DNA of 64,000 nucleotides from Ciona intestinalis (lineage: Eukaryota; Chordata; Ascidiacea; Phlebobranchia; Cionidae). Shown here piece after piece: positions 1 through 12,900 of the stretch. Location of the stretch: assembly GCF_000224145.3 (NCBI RefSeq), contig NC_020167.2, positions 2,282,782-2,346,781 of the forward strand, given 5' to 3'. A program made the position numbers and the translations under genes. Numbering within the stretch: position 1 is the first letter of the stretch; every line of letters starts with the position of its first letter. A model generated the notes under the pieces. The model searched no databases, was not told where the DNA came from, and saw nothing but the letters and a program-made list of their open reading frames with translations.

Positions 1-1707
1 TTACCAAAACCAAGTGTTTATTAAACAATAGTTATTCCTTTCCTTATTTGCCAACAATTTTGCGTATATTCGGTCATCATGGATCTAATTACAAAAACCG
101 CTTCAGCTGGGCGAGGGCACTCCCGCACCGTATAATTTAATCAGCAAACAAAACAAGATTGTTCATTTAGCGGCTGCCAATAGTATATACTGTATAACGT
201 TCTTGAATTTAAATCTAAGCAATTAGCATTTAAAGGTGTTGTGTTTTTTGTATTCGTGCGGTCATTTTCATGTTCCTATTCTTCAAAATGCGTCAACTTG
301 GAACTAACAAACAATAGAGCTTGTGCATTGTTGTCGTTGAACCGGCTGTCGAAAAGGTTTTGTACGCAGCAGAGACATACGTAGAATTCTAAGCGTAAGT
401 TTCTGCCAAAGAGTCTTTCTCATATTTGTTGTGCTGTGCTGGTATCTGCGTTCCCAGACGGTTTACGACAACAAACTGGTAGCGGTCTTGTCCATCATGC
501 TATTATGACGTCACGATGCAAATAATCGTGTTTGGCAAATATTGGTCGTCGACACCAGGAATGTAACTATATGAATAATTAAGCGTCGGGTTTAGAACAA
601 CTTATGTGGGGTTTAACTTTTGCTGACTGGGTATATTTGCTACGGTGACCGGGCGTACAACTCTGTCACGTTTCGGGTTTCCCTCCCCGTTTGCATTCGT
701 TGATTTATTAGATGTCTGTGTTTCGTTGCGGATTCTAGGGGCTCGAACGGTACTGATTGTTTGCGAGACGGGCGAGTCATTCGGGATGTAAATATTTTGC
801 GTCTAGAACAATAGCCGGGGTGAGGTGGGTCTTTTTGAGTATACGCTGCCCTTGTGGGTGCGGTGGGTGAAGCATCATCATTAGATTCAAGTTACGTTTC
901 TTCGCCAGCAGGAAAACAAAAAGTCCTCGAAAGTGGGGCCGGTCGATCACTGGCGCCGTGCTGTGATCACTTTAGCGGAAACGCTCGTCAAAGAGTCGTG
1001 AGCGGTTTGAGGAGTACGTGGAAATGAGCGGTTTGTTCTCTGGTTCCGGTCGAATAGGAGACGCGGGGAAAGTTGCACCGGGGTCGTGTTAAACAGCGTG
1101 TTTTACGAGAAAGCAGTGTTCGGTCGGGCCCAGGCATGAAATTGATTTGAAAAGCCGTGTCCCGGTGCGTCGCTCGCTTTTAGGTGCCATCCCCGGTTTC
1201 GTGATTGTGGCTTGATAGTGTGACGTATACACACTCCTAGTGACGTTCGAAAGAGCTTTGTGTTTCTAATGACCCCCTTAATCCGGCCAGATCACGATAA
1301 GTGACGTTGATTGGTCAGAAGTCCTGCCATGTTTGGTCCTGGCTGCTGTTTTGGTTTCAAACATTTTCTAAGTAATTACGAGTGACGCGTCGTTAGTAGG
1401 GTTATCAAGCGTCTGGAATTCGGACTGAATTATCATCTTACTTTTTGGAATTGCTCGCACCAGATATAAGTCGTTAAAACTCTGCACTAATTTACCGCTT
1501 TGGCCAAAGATAGCTACGTCTCATTTGCAACACGAATTGGGTATTCGATGGGCGCGATAAAGGCAGAGATATTTAAACATCAATGGGTACGAAAACTGAC
1601 AAACATCATAATTAGCAAAGATAGATCACGTTCTTAAGGCATCTTAATGTATTATTAAAAGGCATTACAATTCTGCTAACGAATATTTAAACGTAAAATT
1701 TACTTAC
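1..1707. other. Gene-free stretch, presumed R-spondin intron 2
   Basis: No open frame here shows a furin-like or thrombospondin repeat on either strand. The stretch follows the donor of the R-spondin furin exon on the minus strand, so it is most simply read as intron. It contains one CRE octamer TGACGTCA at 506-513. Nothing else recognisable. Confidence 0.5.
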
Positions 1708-2858
1708 TCAAACAAGTACTGATTGTAACATTTGATCTTTTGTGGTAATATCCACTTGGGCAAGTTTCGTAACAGCGACCGATTTCTCTTGAGCCCAGCT
1801 TTTCTATTAATATGAACCACTTGGGTCTACATTTGAGGCACCCGTTTAAGAGATTGCATTCGGAACAATTTGTAGGATCGCAACGAACTTGCCTTGGAGC
1901 GAGAGCTGCATGTAAATTGCGGTTTATTTTTAAGTGAAATAAACCATAGAATTTTATCCGCATGCGATAAAGAAGATTTATTTAATTAAATAACGAAAGG
2001 GGCAAATAGAAGGTGCGGCACCTTATAAACAAATAAAAAGTAATCGTTTTGAATAAATGCTGCCCAGTTGGTGCTGATTATAACCCTATATATCAAAGGT
2101 TCAAATTTACAGTGTTCGCTTATTTGCATAAACAAACATTTGTATTCTTGTTTCAGGTTGTTGGGAATTACTCAGAATCAGTGGGGTTATGATAAGGGTA
2201 ATTTATATCTTTCGTTTTAGATGGCCAAGTCTATGTCAAGTTATATAATGATATTTAGTGAAGATTACGGTTATATACAGCATAGCTCAAACGAAAATAC
2301 TCGTCTTATCCAGTATTAAAAAAGGTGGTAAACTTGGCCATGTAATTCGTACAACCAGTTTTACCGCATTTGCAACAACATGAATTATCTAAATCGCAAA
2401 AATATGTAACTCGTGATGACTGTTGCCAAAAAAGGAGTAATCGCGTGAATTTGGCGCAAACAATGTTTTGTAGCGCAATCTGATATTTAGTTGTTTCTAG
2501 ATTTTGGTACGATACGGCTGTGTTTTCCTGTAGTAAAACAGAAAACAGCATGTGCCAACCGTTTTTCGGTTTAAGCTAATACTTCGTATTAAGCGTGATC
2601 TTGGACTTTAATGTGTATATAAGTACCGCGTGTACTTGCCATATAAGGCGTACAAGGGTAGAGTGGCTAAACACACAAATATGAAGCGTGGATCAAACAA
2701 GGACCTTGAAATCTGTTGTAGTACAATGATCCGACAATAGTCGGTCTTGACCGAGGGTATCTTTGTGTGGAATGCCGCCGACGTGGGAAACTCAATGTGA
2801 GTGAATTCAGCAGCAAAAGAAGACTAAACAAACGCTCGAAACTATGCTGGCATTCCAT
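1708..2858 (-). CDS. RSPO: R-spondin, 5' part (signal peptide and first furin-like repeat), partial
   Basis: R-spondins are secreted proteins that amplify Wnt signalling by binding LGR4/5/6 and the E3 ligases ZNRF3/RNF43. Two coding exons are visible: 2705-2858 and 1708-1905. Exon 1 starts at ATG 2858 and encodes a leucine-rich signal peptide followed by an Arg-rich stretch (PRRRHSTQRYPRSRP), as in vertebrate N-termini. Exon 2 (198 nt, phase 1 at both ends) encodes one furin-like repeat with the cysteine pattern of RSPO1 and shared blocks NGCLKC, FIL.E and CPSGYY. Donor GTAAGT at 1707-1702 and acceptor TTTACATGCAG are good; the exon 1 donor (CAAG|GTCCTT) is weak but is in the matching phase. 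The second furin repeat, thrombospondin domain and basic tail were not found in 1-1700 and probably lie beyond the left edge. The exon 2 family call is strong; its link to exon 1 is likely. Confidence 0.8.
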
Positions 2859-3010
2859 CTGCAGTATTGAGATAAATTCGACTTTATTGAGACTTAAAAA
2901 GCTATGCTGGTCTGTCGTTCCATTAGGTTATCTGTGGCCCTGGTGACATCAAAGGGCATCGAAGATAGCGGATCGACGCGAACAGGTGTAAGTTTTATAC
3001 AGTAGCTTGT

Positions 3011-3018
3011 TGACGTCA
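3011..3018. promoter_or_regulatory. CRE octamer upstream of R-spondin
   Basis: TGACGTCA palindrome, the consensus site of CREB/ATF bZIP factors, about 150 bp upstream of the R-spondin start codon. The match is exact. Function is inferred from position only. Confidence 0.4.
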
Positions 3019-6000
3019 AAGTAAACGTAACCGCGGGACAAGTGTAGAACGATCTGTCATAATGCCTGTCATTTTGCAGTTTGCGAGATCACAGAGCAGC
3101 GTGTCGTGTTAGGTGGCGCGGTCAGTGACGAAATGCTTCATCGTCATTAAGAGATGAAATTACAGCCGGCGGAGTAAGCCGCTGACAAACGCACCGGAAT
3201 TACCATGATTTTTCGCGGACCAAAATCAATACCGCTTGAATAATGCATTAGAGCGGCGAAAGGCTAATCAACGCTAGGCACGGGCGACCTAGTTGTTCTT
3301 TTTAAACTGTGGGAATTTTCCGGGCGTTAATGATTTTCTGGCGGCCGGTTCATTAACTGTCGACTTCGCGCGTCCTTTCACCGCGTTCCGCGTCGGCGGC
3401 CCGTGACATGACAATGGTGAAACAATCGCTTTCCTTCCGCTACAACATATATATCACATCCTAAGAAGATAATTTTCCAGACAGTCATGGGAACTTGGGC
3501 CAGATAAGAATTTTTCTTTCAATTTCGACTCACGAGTAGTTGTTGAACAGCGTAAAAACGGCCGTTTCTCATGTTGTGTTTAAATACCAAACATTTCAAA
3601 GTATCAGTTGTAATACGGCAATTTATCAACAGCTGTCGTCGTTTTACCTTAATGCTCAGATCTTACGTATCGGCCATAACAGATTTATAACGGTGAAAAC
3701 CTCAGAAAAATACGATTAAGCCGGTTTCGCAAGGATTCGCTTAAGTTGAAATGTAAACTGCAATCAGATATGCGCTGAATACCCGACGAATGCAAATAAG
3801 GAGTGTAGCTTTGCATTTGAATTACTGAGCCTGCCTAAAACCACATATTCACAGAATATTATTTTGCGCCAAGCGGTAAGTAGCCAGGATGAGGCGATTA
3901 AAATTAAGTGGCGGATAGTTCTCCACACAGCGGTTAAACTCGACTATGCGGTTATAAGCGATTTGGACACTGTCCAAGTGCACGTTTAAACCGCTGGTCA
4001 AAGAGATCTTAGTTTTCAATGCGCTGGCTCGTGCTTAAGGATTAGCCTCCTCGGCCGATCTAGATCGCCCCCAATTAGGGGCAAGTCGGTCAAAGCGAGG
4101 TCGTACTTTACCCTGAAGTCGTCTAGTGGGGAACAGGAATTCCGAGGGGATTATTTAGTTAAACCCTTTTAAAAAACATCACTCATCAGGTCAGCCGGCG
4201 AATTTTGCTTCACTTACAAACCCATGGAAGCACAGAGATCGGTAAACAAGGTGCCCGCCAGAAAAGTGTTTTTGGAAACCGCCGAACACTCGAGCTTGGG
4301 CATATTTCAGACACTTTAAGCGCTTCAAAACTTGCAGCCCGGAAAATGCGGTTGCTCGACCACTTTAGAGACTATTCTTTTCTTTGTGTTCAACCCAGCT
4401 CGATCTATTTGACTGTGGTCAAACCAACGCATAAACGAGAAAATTTTGACGCGGTGACGTATAATCCTTTATTTGTTTTATGCTAATTACACAGCGGCCA
4501 CCCATTCCCGTATTTACTTTGGCATATTAGAAGCGACTCACAATTAAATAAGCAAAACGGAACCCTAAAACATCAGACCTATAATTTAGCGGCCTAATAG
4601 GTTCGCAGAGGCCACCGCTAGTCTAAGCTTTCAAATAATGAGGCTAAAAGAGCGCGTACGAGCAACTCTAACCGATATCAAAGCGACCGACTGGTTCTTG
4701 CACTCGCAGTCAATCTTTCAAACACCGGGTTTTAAAAATCGACGAGGCTTGCAAGTTTGAGTCAAATGTAAAACATGTACGTCGAGTAGACAATACACAT
4801 ATATACGGGCTTGCCCCTTCCGGCAGCGATCAAAAAATTAACTTCGACTCCCGCAGCCCTGGCCTAAAATAAACTCCGCACAAAAGGACGGCCCTCTCTG
4901 AAACGGACTTCCTTTAGAATGTCGCGATTCGCGAGCAGACAGCACGACAAAGAAGCGACGAACAACTTGTTACAACACGAAGCCTTAAGAGGTTTCCGCA
5001 CCACACTTTCGATTTCAATTCGGCGTGTCGTGTACTGCTTTCATCATAGTCACCTGCACCGATCACAAACATTCCTATGACGTCACAGTGGTGATTCTCT
5101 ATATCGCTTTGTTAGTGCGCGATCCCATCTCGTCCGCCACAACTTTGAAGTCGCCCCACCTTGGGAAAGGTTTCGATTTGATCCTAAGGTTCGGTGCCAA
5201 GGAGCAACAGTGTTAGCTGGGTCGCCGCCTTGTAACAATACCGCACGTCATTGCATCATTTACATCGTATATTCGGACGCGCCAACGCAAACGCTCAGAT
5301 TTTAGTAACAAAAGCCGACCACACCAACATGACTACGGAAACGGGAAAAGCGTGGTCGGGTCCTTTTCGCAACCAAAGCCACAGCGGTTGGCACGATCCA
5401 GTTTGCAGCCAATTAAGTTGCTGGCTGATAAAGACGTGCCTGTCAGTATCTATACACGAGGATTATAAGTTTTCAATCTAACCGGAAGTTTCTAAGTTTT
5501 GCGGAAAGGATGGCAAGGCACAATTCTCCCAGTCGGTGCAGCTATCGCGAAAAATCAAAACTTCACCTTCCCGTAGCCCGTAATATCTGCAAGCGCATCT
5601 CGAGCAAGTTGCGGTCCCGTTCAATTTTCTATTTTTATCGAGCCGGCCGCTAAATAATTAATCCGGGCCCAAAACACAATCTGAATTCCTTGCCGAAAGG
5701 GCTGTGATTACGTCATGACGCATGCAGACGGAATTACGGCGTACACCGACATTAGCGGACGACTGGGACGTTTTAATCGAGTTTGGCGTACAGTCAGTGC
5801 TCATTACGTAGCCGTCGCGGGCCTGCTGTCCATTATTTCAGCTGGCCCAATCGATGAACTGCTACTTAAGAAAACCACCACACTCGAAAAGGCTAATCCT
5901 GGATTTTTCTTCGGAAGTAACGTTTAAGTGCAAGGTTTTCCGGTTATGGTGTCTTTAACACTAATTGTCTATAAATCAGCGTCTTAGCTCGGTTCTGTGT

Positions 6001-6289
6001 ATCGTGAATTGAGCTCGGGGCGAGTATACGAGATGCGACAGATTCGACGTCAGATATATAAAGCGAGTTCCCCAATCTCGCTCGGGGTGAAAAATGTAAC
6101 TCGACCCAAGAAATTTCATAAAAAGTACATCCCGCACTTGAGTTTGGAGAGGGAACCGCTCCCTTTTCGAGAGGCACTTGGAGTCAGTCGGCCCGATGAT
6201 GGTCGGCAAAACTCGCAGCGGACACTGCATGTTTATATTACGCGTGTTTTGAAAGTACTGTAAAACCGCGGTCGCATTTTCGCGGCTGG

Positions 6290-6324
6290 ATTATGGCGAC
6301 ACAGTCCCTGTTTGTCGCCATAAT
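6290..6324. repeat. Perfect 12-bp inverted repeat (hairpin)
   Basis: Arms ATTATGGCGACA (6290-6301) and TGTCGCCATAAT (6313-6324) are exact reverse complements around an 11-nt loop. No coding region or U-run terminator is associated. Confidence 0.8.
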
Positions 6325-9300
6325 GTGAAGGAATAAACGCCTCACCTCAGGAGCGTCGCGGGACCTCGTGTTCAATAGGTGACTTACCTGATGCGGTTCT
6401 TTGTGCGTCACAGAGGCAGGAGGAGTCGATGCAGAATATAGCCATAAACGCTGCTGTGATGTAATAAAGGTAGGCCCACTTTATCCCAATCAGCACCATA
6501 TCACGGCGAAGACGTCTCGGCATGTTATAAACTTTTCATTTCCTGATGCTCTCATCAGCTTCATTCTTATGCCTTCAGGGCAAATTCTTAATTGCTGCCA
6601 AGGTATATGAGAGGTTAAAACAGTACACACCAATCACTATCCACACGACAGTCTGCAGTTCCCAACCGTACACCGCCGCGTGTTTGTGCATCAACCTTGC
6701 CTGTCCCGCTGCCGAGTACGATATAAAGGGAGCCTTATTGCGTGCACGTCGCTTCTAGGCGTCAGGACCACTTAATCTACGGCTACTATCTCTAGAACCA
6801 CAGTGGTAAGTTGTCTTGAAATCGAACTAAACAAGACACGACCTGTTATACGGACTTTGCACGTATTTCCCGATATTCAGATCAGTAAAAGTGACGCACG
6901 GCAAACATTCTTCGGTCTAACAGCCGAGTTTGCTTCTTCGCAGAACTTCTATCGCTTTCGAGGCGGTTAAGCAAATTATGCCGGCCGACCGAACTCGGGA
7001 TTACGGCATTTGGAATATATGGGTTAAATAGATTTAATTAGGCTTCGACATGGATCGTTAGGGGCGGAATTCCGCTATTTGGCACCGTCTCTGACATAAA
7101 CCCGCTATGCACTGATGGAGTAAAAGTCGTAAATCGGCAAGCTCGTTTTTGTGTAAACAGAGAGGGGCTCGGTTACACTATCACTTGGCAATCGTAGATC
7201 TCGCATTGAAATATAGCTGGCGAGGTATTACGGCTATTTCCTTTGTGTTTGTTTACTCGCTAAGCTCGCACTCGGGTTATAGCTCACAGGTGCTTTTTCC
7301 TCGGCGTGCTGACGTAACAGAGAATTCCTGTTAAGCGGCCTTTGTTGAGTCACAAGGACCGCAACTACAACAATGCGCATTGTTTCGTTTGATCATGGCC
7401 TGCTACGTACACCCTCCTTACAACAACTTAAACAAACAGACTGATCAGATGCTTGCCCTCGAATCGTCTAAACTTGAATAAATCCAAATCGGTCGTCGTC
7501 TCTTCTCGTCTTTCTTCTGTTTGACGGCGTGACGTCACGCGTCTACGCAAACACGAAAAATTCGCCAGTCGCTTAATTACTCGCTCGAGAAAGTAGCTTT
7601 ACGACATGGGCCAAAAGTCCAGGTTCTGACTCCTGATTTTTACCTGACTTGGGTGGTGCCAAAATGCAAAGTAGTTTTGCCAACACATCCGCATAACAAT
7701 GCACTACATGTTGCATACGCAGCAGGCAAAACCTTTGGCGAATGTTACCCAAATATGGGAAACATGGAGCGTGGTTGAAATAGCTGACACTTCAGCTCAT
7801 AAGAGCCTAATGCAACCTCACATAATGCATGCATTTAGTCAAGAAATTTTACGCTTGGCCACTTTGTCTCGGCTTATAAGCTGGCTTTTAGGCGCGGTTC
7901 GCCCTCTGTTTATTTGAGCATGCAGAAGAACATTCCACTAAAGTTCGTCTATTTTTCATCACAATCTCGTAAAATGCACCGTCGCAGCTAAAAAACGACT
8001 AACTGGCAAGCGTAACTTACTCCTCGCAGAAGCTTCCACTAGAAGCCGATGGCAACGTAATCGGAACCCTCCGTTTATTTTGGTTTATAAGGATTTATTT
8101 GGAGGGGACCTCAACCGACCGCATAGCTCCGTGTTTTGGACAAGAAACCACAGCTCGATTACAAAGTTCCGCTAATCGTCGCCCCGAAGATAGATGACCT
8201 CGCGGAACGGCGTTCAAACTTCTTGGTCGTCTCACCGGAATTCCGCTATAGTTACTCTTCCGACTTCTGCTATTTGTTCGTGCAGCACGACCGCACGAAA
8301 CCAACCAAATCACGAACTTTGTCACGAATGTTAAGACCTAGATATTGTTTGTATTTTTCATTGCGTCAAAACAAGTCTTCCGTTTTAGGAAAGAGCAGAA
8401 CGTTTACCACAACTCTACAACATACAAATTTGTGGCAACGCACTTGACCTCGGCGAACGATTTGCTAGTCATTCTAATCCTACGTGCTATATCGGTTTCT
8501 CTGGTTTATTTTACTGCACGTTCCGGCTAGCCCGAAATTTATCTAATTTGTTTTCGTTTTGGTTGGTTTAAGCATCTTGCCGTTCAGGTAGAGTGAAGAT
8601 TCTGTATAACTGCATTAGAAATTGTTTAGGCATACTTATTATCCCAAACTTGGAGTAAGTACAGATTTCCGGATTAGATATAATCATTATAACTACTTTA
8701 ACAGCAACAATATTGTCAATTGTCTGGAATACAGAAACCTTTTGTTTAATCGTGTTTGCAACTACAAAGAACAAAGCCTATGAAGTGCCGTAAGTAAATG
8801 ATAAAAGTTGGCAGAGATTTTTGACCGTTTAGGATAAACGGATGCCTATGGATGAAATTGAATGAAACGAAGCGTTTCAAAATAGACATCTTTCAGCGAG
8901 TTTTGAAACCAGTCAATCACACATACCAAACAAAATGTGTTGATGTTCTTAATCGCTACTGCACCCTTGTGGTGAAATCAAACCACACATCAAAGAAAAA
9001 ATGGTAAATCGAGATATATTTTGGATAGCAAAATGTTTTTAATTGATCAGTTGGTTGCATAATTTTTGAACAGAAATTTTAAAATGTTACAATTTATTCG
9101 GCTGACAGGTGGCACATTTTGTTGCTTTTGTTTTTCATTCAATGTTTCCGCATGTCTCAATGCTCAACTATAGGGCTTCACAATCCTATAGCGCAACCCT
9201 ACCATTTTAAACATTTTCCAAATGAAACCCTATAGATATTGCAACAGATTAATTTAAATCTTTCGAAAGGTAAAATCTTAGAACATAAGTAGGTGTTCTA

Positions 9301-9415
9301 TGCTTAAAGGTAAACAAAACTTTCTGTAATTTGCATTAAACGCGTCAGCAGTAGGGCGATAGTTTCTATTTTGAAACAATTTATACAGCTCGGTCAGACA
9401 AAATATAACATGTTT

Positions 9416-9485
9416 GGCGCCGTGGAACAGTGGTTAGCGCTTCTGTATAACCCAGAGTTTTCGGGTTTAAAGCCTTCCGAAACAT
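9416..9485 (+). repeat. tRNA-derived SINE, 5' head only
   Basis: Begins GGCGCCGTGGAACAGTGGTT, matching the tRNA-like head of the full copy at 31500-31810, including the A-box-like segment GTGGTTAGCGC. The body is missing or too diverged to align. Confidence 0.55.
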
Positions 9486-9966
9486 TTCACTTCTGATGTC
9501 GCTACAAGACCGAAAGCGCAACAAATAAACGTTTTACCTTACTTGGCATAAACTAACGCTTTCAAACGACGATGTAAATAATTAAAGCGCTGCCGTATTA
9601 AACATACTGAATTCATTTGTACACCACTAAAAATATATTATTTATTCGGGATTTACCACTGATACATCGCGGTATAACAGCACCCCTATGGTTGGTCAAC
9701 TAGTACTGCCCCTAGCGGTAAAGTTATTACTATGACAACAGTCACCGAAACTAAAGTAATTTTTGAAGTAAAAATCGTTTATATTTTCGTTTATGTCAGA
9801 ATTTCCGTAATCGAAGTACTTTTATGGCACAGAAAAGTATATACATCACGCTTATCACAATTAATTGTAATACTATTGCGTTACTATGTAAATTTTATTC
9901 AAAAAAGTATCCTTTCATTAACGTAATTTTAAACTAAATAAAGCACATTAAATTTAAAAACCAAGT

Positions 9967-12900
9967 ATGACGACACTACCGGCAATCAACGCAAAGGGTA
10001 ATCGAGCAAGTACAACTTCTGCCAAGGAAAGAGGTCAGTCCCACCTGTGCTTGTTGTTTGCTATTTGTAGAAGTAGACCCTTGTCCCTTGCTACCTCTCG
10101 CACTAAATAAAAACAAATTACCTTTTCATTTTCTTACTAAAAAGTAAGTAATAGTCTAAAAATGCCTGACTCACTTTCATCATTCAATTTTTATTCAAAA
10201 CCATAGCAATGTTTTACACCTCACACAATCTGTGTTGGAAACCATTAAAACTTTCTTCCACATTTTGCTAATTCTCTAGTAATCAAACATATAATCTTAT
10301 TAATAACCAAGAAAATGTTTACAGCTGCTTCCAATGTAAGTCGTAGAAACATGAGATTCATGACCTGGAGGGAGAGAGAACTTGTGAAGCAACAGAAAAT
10401 ACGAGATGAGAAACCAGCCATGTCAAAAGTGGATACCTCCATGTATGATGTATTGGGTGGTAGTGAAGAATCTTCCCCCACCTTATTTGTCACCTTATTT
10501 TGCCACCTTATTTGCCCCCCACCTTATTTGCTAACCACTAACCCCTAGGTTAGGGGGTTAGGTGTTAATGGTTAGGGGGCTAGTAGTTACTAGTTTTAGG
10601 GGTTAGTAGTTAGTGGTTATAGGGGTAAGTGGTTAGCAAATAACGCGGGGGAGTAGATTCTTCACTAGCACCAACATATTAATATATATCAATTAAGTTT
10701 ATTGTACCATATTTTTTGTGCCTGCTTAAAACAACATTTCTAGAAACGATAATAGATCTTGTTGTTTTTCTTAATTTTGTTGTCATTTAATAATTTTAGA
10801 GAGTAATAGTGCAGTATTTTTACTTGACATTTAAAAAAAACATTTTTTTGTGAAAAAAATATTTTTTTTTTTACCAATGAAACAATTTATGCGAATAAAA
10901 CTGTCTAGCAAACTAGCAATAATCTAGCAGAAAGACAACAGATGTCAACATACAGCAGAAGGATGTCAACAAACAAAAATCTATATATTTTGTTGCAGAT
11001 ATCGAAATTCATACAAACACAACATGTGTGTGGAAATGCTGAAAGAAGGTTTCCATAAATCATTTGAAGAACTTTTTAATTTAATCGAACAAAGGAAAAG
11101 GAAACGACTTGAAGCAGGCGTGGACTCTGTGTTGTGGCATGTATGTATCAGTTTCCTTGTCTTTTTTTTTGATGAATGTAACTTACTTTATCCTCCCGTG
11201 GACGGAAAATAATAGTCGTTAAACACAGGTGTTCTGTTTTTATACACCTCGTGTCAGCTTACAAGTTACCATGTGTGTTACTTTGTGGGAGATTATTTTT
11301 TTAAAGATTTTTTTTTTATTTTTTAATGTATGGCTAATAATTAGACAACCCTTTACTTAGTGACCACTGGGTTGGAGCAATTTAGTATACCATTAGTCGT
11401 AATGATTTAAATAGTGTGTTATCATCTATGGGGTAATGTGTTTTAACACACTGACATGGCTAAGGGTAATAATAAGGCTAACGTTTTATCAAAGAAAATA
11501 TTCTTAACTAAGTTGTATGTTACAGGAAAAATCACTTGAAGAACAAAGTGAGAAATTAGATCAACTGTGGTTGCATCTTACTAAGGCTGAAGCTGCATTA
11601 AGAGTTGGTAAGATGTTTTATATATTATATATCAATGTGGAGCTTTTTGAAACTTTTAGAGGGTGTTTCATTTACATACCATGCATAATTTCAGGAAAAT
11701 GAATAATTAAAACATCCTACTAAATACTCTTTGGCCTGTTTTTTTTTATTAGCACCTATAAAAAAAGTAAATTATTGTTCATCAAAAATTAAATTATATG
11801 GCGTTTATTGTAGGAAATTTTTTTATAAGTGAGTTATTTATATTATTTATTAGGTTATTAAAGAGTTCAATAGACATGGTATAAGGGTCTAGAAAAATCC
11901 TATAGCATACGTATTTCTAGAAAACTAATTTAAGAGCAAACAATTAACCAGGAAAGTGGGAAGAAGTTTATGCTGCTCGCCATCAGCTTGCTCAGTTTTT
12001 CCTCAGCACCGGGGATCAGTGGCTCTCGGATCATTTCTTTAAATCTGCTCTTGAGACGAGTCTTAACATCCGATTAGATGGAGGACGCAGGGAAGCTGAG
12101 GCAAACTGCAACATAGGACTCGCCCTTGAAAGAAATGGTAACATTTTATTATGAGTTCTTTGCTTTGTTCTGCGGGGTTTGCATAATGTTTTACGTCGGA
12201 CATAAACCAGTTTAGATCACTACTAATGGAAAGTTTTTAATATTATATTTGGTAAGCTTGCCCCCCTGTATCTACCAACACATGTGTGTGTGCTTATACA
12301 GTTGAGTTAAGCGCTAGTGACACCAATGGTTCAAATTTCCTAATTGTGTTGGAAAGTAACAGTTTCTACCATTAAGCACAAGGAATCGTACTTTGTAGTT
12401 CTGTGTACTGTCAGACCAGCACATTTTGATCCATGTTCTGAACCTAAGCTTTGCTTACATTTTTAACTTGCACATTATGCTTATGCACAGAACAATACAA
12501 GTTATCAGCGGAACATTTGGAAAAGTTTCATCAGTTAAGTGTTGGGAGAAATTGGACGGATGAAGCATCATTACCACACAGCAGTGCAGCTTGTCAACAT
12601 TTGTCAAGGTACTGAACAAGTTTTCCCATTTACTGGATAGTAAATAAAATGAATGGCACTGTGCCTAACATTGTAGGCATATGTAACATTGGGCAAAACG
12701 TTTAACGGCAACTGTTTCAAGCCCGTGGTCGCTTAGGGGTTGTCCAAATTCAGCCATATATTTATATATATGTATATAATCTAAACATATCACCGCACAG
12801 TCACCCATATGGAAGCCGTGAGGTGTATGAAATAGAACGTCAGTGTTTTAGTGCTGTGGGGTAGGATGGGACACCTAACATTCGAATAGTTTTGGGTTTT

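Larger units (their letters stand above)
2859..9415. other. Gene-free region upstream of R-spondin and TTC29
   Basis: About 6.5 kb lie between the divergent R-spondin and TTC29 starts. Open frames are short, overlap on both strands and show no family signature. The sequence is GC-richer than the introns and carries TGACGTCA octamers at 3011-3018, 5078-5085 and 7530-7537. It also holds a perfect 12-bp hairpin at 6290-6324. A regulatory role is an inference only. Confidence 0.5.

Noticed and set aside
2306-2551. Cysteine-containing minus-strand frame between the two R-spondin exons
   Set aside because: Its spacing does not match a furin-like repeat, and the flanking exons already join in phase without it.
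12280-12370. Possible further tRNA-like element in TTC29 intron 5
   Set aside because: Only a weak GGTTCAAATTTCC B-box resemblance, with no A box at the right spacing and no SINE body.
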